From contig NC_053039.3 in the NCBI RefSeq assembly GCF_002575655.3, forward strand, positions 223,095,622-223,159,621: a DNA stretch of 64,000 bases, in the 5' to 3' direction. Shown here piece by piece: positions 43,729-53,645 of the stretch (positions are counted from its first letter, which is position 1; each line of letters begins with the position of its first letter). The translations under genes were made by a program, and so were the position numbers. The DNA comes from Aegilops tauschii subsp. strangulata (lineage: Eukaryota > Streptophyta > Magnoliopsida > Poales > Poaceae). Under the pieces are notes generated by a model. The model saw only the letters and a list, made by a program, of their open reading frames with translations. It had not been told where the DNA came from and made no database searches.

Positions 43729-45916
43729 ACTAGTAAGGTACACATGCATTGCACGCATCAGATTTTGCAACCAAATTATGAATAAATACCACACTATAGC
43801 ATGTAAGCTCTGAGTCATATATGCCTGATGTAGCCCTTCGTTTAATTCTTATAGTTCATCTCATTCAAAATCAATTAGCTTTTATAAAAAAGCTAAGAAC
43901 GCGGGAATAGGAAAAACATGGGATTATAGTGGAATGTTGTCTTGGATCCTACGGGATTGTACGAGTGTTTGATTGTGCATAGAAAAAACGCAGAATTCTT
44001 TCAAAGAGGTTTGAGTGGATGGGATGTTTCCTATGAAATCTAGTGCAAATGAATCATATGGAAAAATTCCTATGGTTTACAATCCTACGAATCAAACAAC
44101 CAAGATAGGAAAAATTCCTAATGATTAGAATCCTCCAAAATTCCTTTGAGAATCCTTTGAATCAAAGAAGCCCTTAATCTATTTTATGATTCATGGAATT
44201 GTGCATTGTAAAGCATAAAGTAAAAAAAATGGCAATTCAACTAGAAAAAAAGTTTGGGCAGTTATGATACGGAAGATTCTAGAACAAAAGAGAACCACTG
44301 TTGTTTTGAGGTTTGTGCATTATGCTTAAGTTCAACCATGGAGTCTGCTAGATTGTACATGTGGCAAAATCCGGTGGTGGGCTAGAAGATGGTGCGAGGG
44401 GCCGAGTGGAGGGAGACTATGAAGGAATGCACAAGTGCGAGATCGATATTTAGAGAGAGGGGGCGAACACGTGCGCTGTTGCGCGCAGTGGCGGAGCCAT
44501 GAAAAATAAATGAGCTAGGGGGCCAAGCATTGCTAATCCTTTACGAGGAGGGTCAATTCATGAACTTAAACCATTTTTAGCAGCAATTGTCTAATGATCA
44601 CATTCATATTAGCCTCGATATATAGTGATGTTAGGGGGGAGGGGGGCAGGGCCCTTACTGCCCCCTGTCTTCGCCATTGTGCACGCGTCTGAGAGATGAA
44701 GCGGAAGGCATGGATGATGAGAGGGGGACGTTGGATATATAATTAATGTGGGTGTATTAGCTATATATGTTAATCCTATATAGAGAGGTATAGATTGATC
44801 GATGTGGACGTGGGAAAGAGGGTGAGACCTCACTGGATATATCGATTGATCGGTTTGTGTGGAAAACTATGAAAGACCTAGCTATATACACACATACATA
44901 GAGGAACATCGATCGTTGCATATGCACGCGTGAGAGATAAAGAATGCCCAATATGATGGAGAGGGGGATGTGTGTGGGTGTGTGCCTTCATGGGAGACCG
45001 ACCTGAAGAAAAACATTGTATGCGTGCGATGGATAATGCCGACTGGTAGTGTGTGTGCATGCATGCACGAGAGAAAGTTAGTGGTACAATTATAAAGAGA
45101 AGACTACTGTGTGGGTGTAAAAGAATAGGTGAGGTCATAATCAATGTAAAGTTGAATTCAAATATTTGAATAAGAGATCCTGATGTTTGAAACCCATGCA
45201 TGCATGAATATAACGAAGGTCTGCGCGGTGTGGTTTGGAAACGAGCATGTTGTAATGTATACACATTGAACAAGGTCAGACTAATTTGAATTTGAGATAC
45301 CGATGGCAGACATCATTTGGCCACGTCGCATCCGTGCATGGACACACTATTCTAATTGGAGATGATGGGCGGCTTTCGCATCACATATCTATATCTATAC
45401 CCCTATATATATTATATATTATATATTTTTTATATTGTGTGCGGGTAACTTTAACTTTGAAAGATGGTCGTTGGATGAGGCGAATCCGATGGTGCAAAGA
45501 TGGTAAATTTGAGCACTACTGGCCGTTGGATATCATCTAGATTCCACCAGATTTCGCCACATGTATAATCTAGAAGACTCCATGGTTGAACTTAAGCATA
45601 ATGCACAAACATCAAAACACAAGCACTTCTTATTTGTTCTAGAATCTTCCGTATCAGAATTGCCCAAATGTTTTTCTACATGATTTGCCATTATTTGTTT
45701 TTACTTTATGTCTTACGACGCACAATTCCATGAATCTTAAAATAGATTAGCTTTCTTATAAAAACTAGATGATTTTGAATGAAATGAACTATAAGAATTA
45801 AACGAACATCTACATCATGCATATATGACTCAAAGCTTGCATGCTATAATGTGGTATTTATTCATAATTTGGTTGCCAAATCTCATGCGTGCAATGCACG
45901 TGTACCTTACTCTAGT
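43729..45916. mobile_element. Mutator-like element with long inverted repeats (unit 1)
   Basis: Ends ACTAGTAAGGTACAC and, inverted, GTACCTTACTCTAGT. The right arm (about 45535-45916) pairs with a left arm split in two (43729-43899 and 44168-44385). An insertion of about 270 bp (43900-44167), rich in GGAAAAATTCCTA-like motifs and flanked by TAA, accounts for the split. The end TAAGGTACACRTGCATTGCACG resembles Mutator-type ends of grasses. A small GTGGCGGAGCC element (44486-44679) sits in the interior, which has no transposase. Target duplication not clear. Confidence 0.75.
44486..44679. mobile_element. Small GTGGCGGAGCC-ended element inside the Mutator-like element
   Basis: 194 bp bounded by CAGTGGCGGAGCC and CTTCGCCATTG. 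Related, in opposite orientation, to 17224-17412. Repeated with the unit at about 51647-51840 and 58811-59004. No coding capacity. Confidence 0.55.
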
Positions 45917-46983
45917 CTAAATGGTGTTTGTGTGTGTGTTGTGCGTGTTGAGGTGCAAATTGTCTTTTTTGGTACACGTTAAGCTTGTTCTTCCGAAATT
46001 TCAAGCCGCGCCTTGTTATGCCGAAAATTCAAGCTAGCGTCTCTGTCTGTCGTGCTGCGAAACTTCCGCCTCTTCAACCCGCGCCTTGTTAGCCCGAAAT
46101 ATTTAAGATATATCTTTGTCTCGTTGTGCTCCGACAACTCCCTCCATCTCAACGCGCGTCTTGCTATTCCGAAATTACAACGCGCGCGAAAACTCCCACC
46201 TCCTGTGAAATCCCGACACGCGAAATGCCCGTGGTACCCCTGAACCGAAAGAACCGCCTCAAATCGGTGGGGGTACTTTCGTAACTTACCCCACATTTCG
46301 GACAAGCGCGTCTCTAAGCCATGGTTCCCCACTGCCATCCCATCCGCCCACCCATTCGTACACCGAGGCCGCGAAAACCGGCGACGAAACCCCACACCCT
46401 GCTCCGTCCGCCACCCAGCCGGAGCCTCTTCCCCGACGACGTCGTCCACAGCAACACCTCGACGTCCCTCATCCACCGTACCGGATGAGGATCCGTCGTC
46501 GATCTCATCGTCCCACCAGTTCAGCCACCCCGTCCTCCACCTCCAAGGAGCTGCCCCGACGTTCCCCTCGTCTTTCGCGCCACCTCCATTCCCACGCCGC
46601 CGTCTTCACCTGCACCACCGGAAGAGCGTCATCATCACCGTTTCCTCGGATGAAGCTGCAGCCTAATCGGCGCCACCAAAGAGGTTGTACACTAATCGCC
46701 GCATTTTCTTCTTGATTCGATCTCACGGTGCTGTCGGCGCTCGGTCCCGAGCCGACACGGCGCGGCTCCATCCACGGCGGCGTCGCCGGCCACTTCCTCC
46801 ACGGCGTTGCTCCCTCGGCGGCGACATCCACATCAGTAGGAGCTGCTGCTGCTTTAGCTCTCGCTCGCACTGCTGCTCTGCTCTTGCTCTCGGTCCCCTG
46901 CCTGGTCTGCTCTTGCTATTGCTCTTGCTCGCGCTGCTGCTCTCGCTCTTGCTCTTGCTTGCGATGCTGCTCCGATTTAGCTA

Positions 46984-47375
46984 CACTTCAGTTGACTGAA
47001 TCGACTTTTGGGTCAGTCGATTTTCAGGGGGTGGGGGGGGGGGGGCTCGCCGGGGTGAAGGAAGAACCAGCCGCAGCGGGGAGGGGGGCTCGCCGGAGAG
47101 GTACCCCACTATCTATCATAGGGTTTAGGATGGGGGCGGTGGTCGCCGGCGGTGGTGGGGCGTTGGCAGGGCGGTGGCGTGGGGATCGCTGGAGAAAAAG
47201 CTCGGCACGGGGGGCCTAGAGGGATGGCTGGGGCGGTGGTGGACCGGCGGCTGTTTGGCCGGTGGTGGCTGGCGGCTCAGGGGGGTGGAGGTTGAAGATG
47301 AACCGCAGGCCCTTGATTTCGTATCCAACGGCTGCAAAATCGACTGACCAGAGATGAAAAAGTCAGTCGACCGAC
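46984..47375. other. GC-rich segment bordered by GTCAGTCGATTTT inverted motifs
   Basis: TCAGTCGATTTTC near 47014 and its inverse AAAATCGACTGACC near 47337, plus AGTTGACTGAATCGACT near 46990 against AGTCAGTCGACC near 47362, bracket a G-rich stretch containing poly-G and repeated GGGGGGCTCGCCGG. This looks like a small inverted-end insertion in the A-B interval. In unit 3 the same segment carries an extra block of about 55 bp (about 61568-61632). Confidence 0.5.
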
Positions 47376-47398
47376 GTGTATCTCACCTTGCTAGTGCG

Positions 47399-47495
47399 TT
47401 CAGTTTCAACAGCCAAATTCAGTTTCGACAGCAAAATTCAGTTTCGACAGTTAAGTTCAGTTTCGACAGTTAAATTCAGTTTCGACAGTTAAGTT
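47399..47495. repeat. Minisatellite TTCAGTTTCGACAGTTAA, unit 1
   Basis: Five 18-20-bp copies of TTCAGTTTCGACAGYTAA followed by a partial. The same array lies at about 54559-54655 in unit 2 and, one copy shorter, at about 61780-61861 in unit 3. Confidence 0.9.
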
Positions 47496-50400
47496 CAGAG
47501 ATGAGCGGCTGATGTATTTTACATCTAGCACTTTGTGGTTATGTATTTTATGTCATGTATTGGAGATGCTATTACAATTCCACTCAGGTTAACGTTGTTC
47601 GTTGTCTCTCTTGTCCTGCTTCAGCCTCGGCGTCGTACAACTCACCGGAGCTGCTCCAACGACGAAACCCTCCATCACAGCGGAGCAATACCTTGGGCTC
47701 CATCTCCAGACGCCTAAGATCTTCTTCCCCTCCTCCGACAGCCAAGTCAGCCGGAGCATCCTCACCGGCCAACCCAATCACGCTGAGATCGACGTGGCTT
47801 CGCCAAAGAGGTTGTACACTTGTTGCCTCTCTTTTTTACTCTATATGTTATATATATTGTCCACTGAGCACTCGTAGTAATGGGAAATACGATTATTTTA
47901 TCCTACTATATGACAAGCAGTGAGGTACCAGGCAACTTAGCTATCCGTGATGGACTCTCTTGAACGCCATCATTATTTATCTCTGCGCGTTTGAGTTGTG
48001 CATTTGTCGATGGGCCTGGGAGTTGAGCTAGTATGGCAGTGGCCTGGGTCCAAAGTAATAGAAGTAGCACAAAAACATTTTTTTAGTGTAGGATTTTCCT
48101 TGCTCAAGCCTGCCTACTAGAATCGCCAGTGCTTGAAAGGAAAAGTGAATGAAAAACATCGGAATTGGAAAGTTTCCTATGGTACTGCTTTTCATGAATT
48201 TGGTGCAAAGGAATGGAGCAAAGGAAAACGGTAGGATTTGTTCCTTTAGTGTCTCCTTGAAAGAAAAACCGTAGGAATTCTAATTTCCACTTCTCCTCCT
48301 TTTCATATTCCTATTCATCAAGCACAAGACTAAGAGATAGTAGCATAATAGCATTATAATCGTACATTTTCTTGTGGTTTGACTTAATCTCACCATGCTT
48401 TTTTGCATCCTGTGATCTTCCAATTGTTGTGAATCAAACACCCAGATTGGCAGAAATCCAGTGTTTTTAAATTCTCTGTTTTGCACGTGCATTCCTATCC
48501 TATTCCTGTCTATTTCCTATCCCTGCATTGTTAGAATCCTCAAATTCAAACAAGCCCTTACTCAATTACTTCTGTTACAGATATGTGTCAAAGAAAACCT
48601 TGTGTGGTTTGTCCTGCTCCTGCGGCGCTGTGTTCCACCCCAGCTTAGTTGCTCCAACGACGGAAGGGTTCACCACAGCAGGGATCCGCTCTCCAGACTG
48701 TCTTTCGCCGCCTCAGATCTTCTTCCCCGCCGCCGGCAGCCACGACAACTGCATTACCATCATCAACTGAGCAGATGACCTTGAGGACTACACGGGTCCG
48801 CAAGAGAGGTCGCACTCTTCCGTGTCTGCTTACGTTATGTGTCGCTTAATATGATGACATGCTACATTATCGTCGTGTTCACCTATTAGACTCCGAGTCA
48901 GGTCCAAACTAATGCTGAAACTTGAGTTTTTAAATGGTTGTGGGGTACATATTGGGGCAGCAATCAGTACTATCTGTCTACTATCTGGTTAATCTCCGGT
49001 GTCTACTATGAGTTTCATGTTGGGTGCAAACAAACATTAAAGGAGCCATTATCTGTATTTTTTAACTAAAGCTATTATCTGCGTGCTATCATTGGTTTTG
49101 GGTCTATCCACAGTTTGCTACAATCACTCTGGATTTGTGCATGCACTCCTTACATAATCTCAGTATGTTTTATTCCTATGCATGCCAGTTATTGTACACA
49201 ATGGAACTGATCATGTAGAGCAAAAGAAACGAGCCTTGCATGGCAATAAAATTTCATGCAGACGTCGCTCCATGCTGGGCGCAAAGGCAGCCCCCCTCCA
49301 CCCATTTCGGATCGTAATCAAGAGGAAGATAACTGTTCTGAGGGGGATTCAGAAGGAGAAGACCACTCCTATTTACCCCATGAGGTCTTCGCTCTAACTT
49401 GGCATGCTGATGTTGGTAATATCATGCATATGGTGCCTTGCATTGCTTACTATATACATTAAAGATGTCATCTGCTTAGTTTAGACATGCTTTGTGTCAA
49501 TGCCATCTGTTTAGTTTCTTTATCGTATATGTGAATCATGCAATGCCATCTTGTCTAGCCAGGCATCATATATGTGAATTTTGCAATGCCACCCTGGTTA
49601 GCCAGTCATCTTATATGTGAATTATATCATGCCATCATTTTTTAATTACGTGTTAAATTTGTCAATAATTTTAGTACATTCAATTACTCTTCCTGTGCAT
49701 CAGCCATTCGGCACGGTCATGGAAAAATCTGGAGTGGAAACAAGGTCTTCAGAGCAGACAATGCTATCTGACGAAGCACATGTCTTGCTGGTTACCGATA
49801 GCTCCTCAGAGGAGGATTCAGAGACAGATGACCAGTCATATCCCCCCCCCCCGAGGTGCATGCCCTAACTTGGCAGGGTTATGTTGCTCATATCGTGCGT
49901 ATGGTATCTTGCATTGCTATGTCATTTGCTTAGTTTAGACATGCTTTGTGTGAATGCCACCTGTTTAGTGTCTAATTACCATATATGTGAATTATGCAAT
50001 GCCATCTTGTTGCAAGACATTATATATGTGAATTATGCAATGTTATCTTGTTGCAAGGCATTATGTATGTGAATTATGCAATGCCATGCTGTTTAGGCAA
50101 GTGTCATATATGTGAATTATATCATGCCGTCCTTTTTTTTGTATTTCTCATTGCTTTTGTCGACAATGTTTGTATATTCAACTGCTCTTCCTGTGCATCA
50201 GCCATTTGAATTGGTGATGGAGAAATCTGGAGTGAAAACAAGGTCTTCAGAGCAGACAATGCTACCTGCTGAAGCAGATATCTTGCTGGTTACAGATAGC
50301 TCTTCAGAGGAGGATTCAGAGGCAGATGACCAGTCCTATTATCCCCCTGAGGTGTATGCTCAAACTTGGCAGGGTTATATTACTCATATAATGCATATGT

Positions 50401-50708
50401 TACTGTCAAAAATTGGCACAAAATATGAAGGAGACCAATGGAAGTACTACTAGCAACCCACGATTTTAACTACTCGCATGCGCGCAGCGGAGTAATAATG
50501 TCTTTCTTCCGCCCTCACGTCCACTCAATTTGCATGCGCTGTATTAATTGACCATCAATGAAGTGAACAACTTTACACGCGTCAAATTATCACATGGGGT
50601 GGATCTTGGTACAAAATTGCGTCTGCCCGTGTACCCGCGTGTGCGTGCGAGGGAATGAGTGCGTGCGTGGCGTGCGTGCACATCTTCGCTTCGTGCATGT
50701 ACCGCCAG

Positions 50709-50843
50709 TATGGCTCAGGGAGGACGAGTACATTCTTCTGGAACCAGCAGCACGTCACTGTGATCAATCCACGCAAGGAGGTCGCGACAACGCCTCCACA
50801 TGTGCCACGTGGCTTCATGAACTGTAAGAGAGACACTGTGTAG
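50709..50843 (+). pseudogene. Candidate terminal exon joined to unit 1 gene
   Basis: Same 44-codon block as at 43548-43682. Here it lies 357 bp after block F of unit 1 (ends 50351, GAG/GTGTATG donor). Acceptor phase 0 fits F. The unit boundary at 50396 would then fall inside the F-terminal intron. Family unknown. Confidence 0.4.
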
Positions 50844-50889
50844 CGTGCCATTGGTATTCTAATTTACGTGTTTTGCACATACTCGAAGT

Positions 50890-53077
50890 ACTAGTAAGGT
50901 ACACATGCATTGCACGCATCAGATTTTGCAACCAAATTATGAATAAATACCACACTATAGCATGTAAGCTCTGAGTCATATATGCCTGATGTAGCCCTTC
51001 GTTTAATTCTTATAGTTCATCTCATTCAAAATCAATTAGCTTTTATAAAAAAGCTAAGAACGCGGGAATAGGAAAAACATGGGATTATAGTGGAATGTTG
51101 TCTTGGATCCTACGGGATTGTACGAGTGTTTGATTGTGCATAGAAAAAACGCAGAATTCTTTCAAAGAGGTTTGAGTGGATGGGATGTTTCCTATGAAAT
51201 CTAGTGCAAATGAATCATATGGAAAAATTCCTATGGTTTACAATCCTACGAATCAAACAACCAAGATAGGAAAAATTCCTAATGATTAGAATCCTCCAAA
51301 ATTCCTTTGAGAATCCTTTGAATCAAAGAAGCCCTTAATCTATTTTATGATTCATGGAATTGTGCATTGTAAAGCATAAAGTAAAAAAAATGGCAATTCA
51401 ACTAGAAAAAAAGTTTGGGCAGTTATGATACGGAAGATTCTAGAACAAAAGAGAACCACTGTTGTTTTGAGGTTTGTGCATTATGCTTAAGTTCAACCAT
51501 GGAGTCTGCTAGATTGTACATGTGGCAAAATCCTGTGGTGGGCTAGAAGATGGTGCGAGGGGCCGAGTGGAGGGAGACTATGAAGGAATGCACAAGTGCG
51601 AGATCGATATTTAGAGAGAGGGGGCGAACACGTGCGCTGTTGCGCGCAGTGGCGGAGCCATGAAAAATAAATGAGCTAGGGGGCCAAGCATTGCTAATCC
51701 TTTACGAGGAGGGTCAATTCATGAACTTAAACCATTTTTAGCAGCAATTGTCTAATGATCACATTCATATTAGCCTCGATATATAGTGATGTTAGGGGGG
51801 AGGGGGGCAGGGCCCTTACTGCCCCCTGTCTTCGCCATTGTGCACGCGTCTGAGAGATGAAGCGGAAGGCATGGATGATGAGAGGGGGACGTTGGATATA
51901 TAATTAATGTGGGTGTATTAGCTATATATGTTAATCCTATATAGAGAGGTATAGATTGATCGATGTGGACGTGGGAAAGAGGGTGAGACCTCACTGGATA
52001 TATCGATTGATCGGTTTGTGTGGAAAACTATGAAAGACCTAGCTATATACACACATACATAGAGGAACATCGATCGTTGCGCATGCACGCGTGAGAGATA
52101 AAGAATGCCCAATATGATGGAGAGGGGGATGTGTGTGGGTGTGTGCCTTCATGGGAGACCGACCTGAAGAAAAACATTGTATGCGTGCGATGGATAATGC
52201 CGACTGGTAGTGTGTGTGCATGCATGCACGAGAGAAAGTTAGTGGTACAATTATAAAGAGAAGACTACTGTGTGGGTGTAAAAGAATAGGTGAGGTCATA
52301 ATCAATGTAAAGTTGAATTCAAATATTTGAATAAGAGATCCTGATGTTTGAAACCCATGCATGCATGAATATAACGAAGGTCTGCGCGGTGTGGTTTGGA
52401 AACGAGCATGTTGTAATGTATACACATTGAACAAGGTCAGACTAATTTGAATTTGAGATACCGATGGCAGACATCATTTGGCCACGTCGCATCCGTGCAT
52501 GGACACACTATTCTAATTGGAGATGATGGGCGGCTTTCGCATCACATATCTATATCTATACCCCTATATATATTATATATTATATATTTTTTATATTGTG
52601 TGCGGGTAACTTTAACTTTGAAAGATGGTCGTTGGATGAGGCGAATCCGATGGTGCAAAGATGGTAAATTTGAGCACTACTGGCCGTTGGATATCATCTA
52701 GATTCCACCAGATTTCGCCACATGTATAATCTAGAAGACTCCATGGTTGAACTTAAGCATAATGCACAAACATCAAAACACAAGCACTTCTTATTTGTTC
52801 TAGAATCTTCCGTATCAGAATTGCCCAAATGTTTTTCTACATGATTTGCCATTATTTGTTTTTACTTTATGTCTTACGACGCACAATTCCATGAATCTTA
52901 AAATAGATTAGCTTTCTTATAAAAACTAGATGATTTTGAATGAAATGAACTATAAGAATTAAACGAACATCTACATCATGCATATATGACTCAAAGCTTG
53001 CATGCTATAATGTGGTATTTATTCATAATTTGGTTGCCAAATCTCATGCGTGCAATGCACGTGTACCTTACTCTAGT
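50890..53077. mobile_element. Mutator-like element with long inverted repeats (unit 2)
   Basis: Copy of 43729-45916 at an offset of exactly 7161 bp, with the same split left arm and the same nested insertion. It was therefore duplicated with the unit and not separately inserted. Confidence 0.75.
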
Positions 53078-53645
53078 CTAAATGGTGTTTGTGTGTGTGT
53101 TGTGCGTGTTGAGGTGCAAATTGTCTTTTTTGGTACACGTTAAGCTTGTTCTTCCGAAATTTCAAGCCGCGCCTTGTTATGCCGAAAATTCAAGCTAGCG
53201 TCTCTGTCTGTCGTGCTGCGAAACTTCCGCCTCTTCAACCCGCGCCTTGTTAGCCCGAAATATTTAAGATATATCTTTGTCTCGTTGTGCTCCGACAACT
53301 CCCTCCATCTCAACGCGCGTCTTGCTATTCCGAAATTACAACGCGCGCGAAAACTCCCACCTCCTGTGAAATCCCGACACGCGAAATGCCCGTGGTACCC
53401 CTGAACCGAAAGAACCGCCTCAAATCGGTGGGGGTACTTTCGTAACTTACCCCACATTTCGGACAAGCGCGTCTCTAAGCCATGGTTCCCCACTGCCATC
53501 CCATCCGCCCACCCATTCGTACACCGAGGCCGCGAAAACCGGCGACGAAACCCCACACCCTGCTCCGTCCGCCACCCAGCCGGAGCCTCTTCCCCGACGA
53601 CGTCGTCCACAGCAACACCTCGACGTCCCTCATCCACCGTACCGG

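Larger units (their letters stand above)
46485..50351 (+). pseudogene. Candidate multi-exon gene, unit 1 (blocks A-F)
   Basis: Blocks with splice-like borders: A 46485-46683, B 47625-47810, C 48644-48808, D 49189-49384, E 49704-49855, F 50202-50351. A, B and C all end in phase 1 at AAGAGAG/GT or a close form. B and C are paralogous in one frame (LLQRR, RRLRSSSPPP, TLR), each a multiple of 3 long. D, E and F share an acidic C-terminal half (SEEDSETDDQSY and similar) ending at GAG/GT in phase 0. Problems: TAG at 48646-48648 in C; D needs a frame change to join C to E; the poly-C run in E (C11) breaks its frame. Protein family not recognised. A possible terminal exon follows at 50709-50843 in unit 2. 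Could be a decaying gene or a noncoding transcript. Confidence 0.4.
43235..50395 (+). repeat. Tandem unit 1 (7161 bp)
   Basis: First of three head-to-tail copies. The sequence beginning TATGTTACTGTCAAAAATTG occurs at 43235, 50396 and 57560. Contents in order: a candidate terminal exon (43548-43682), a long-TIR Mutator-like element (43729-45916), a GC-rich promoter-like block with degenerate repeats of CGCGCCTTGTTA (about 45995-46190), and related exon-like blocks A to F (46485-50351). By eye it differs from unit 2 at only a few positions, for example near 44368 and 44920, plus homopolymer lengths. Only this unit's left edge borders unique sequence. Confidence 0.95.

Noticed and set aside
44878..45273. 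131-codon minus-strand ORF in each unit
   Set aside because: It lies in the interior of the Mutator-like element, is rich in low-complexity text and resembles no transposase.
46013..46476. 165-codon minus-strand ORF repeated in all three units
   Set aside because: It runs through degenerate CGCGCCTTGTTA repeats and the GC-rich promoter-like block; no domain, and the plus-strand blocks have better splice-phase consistency. Not formally excluded.
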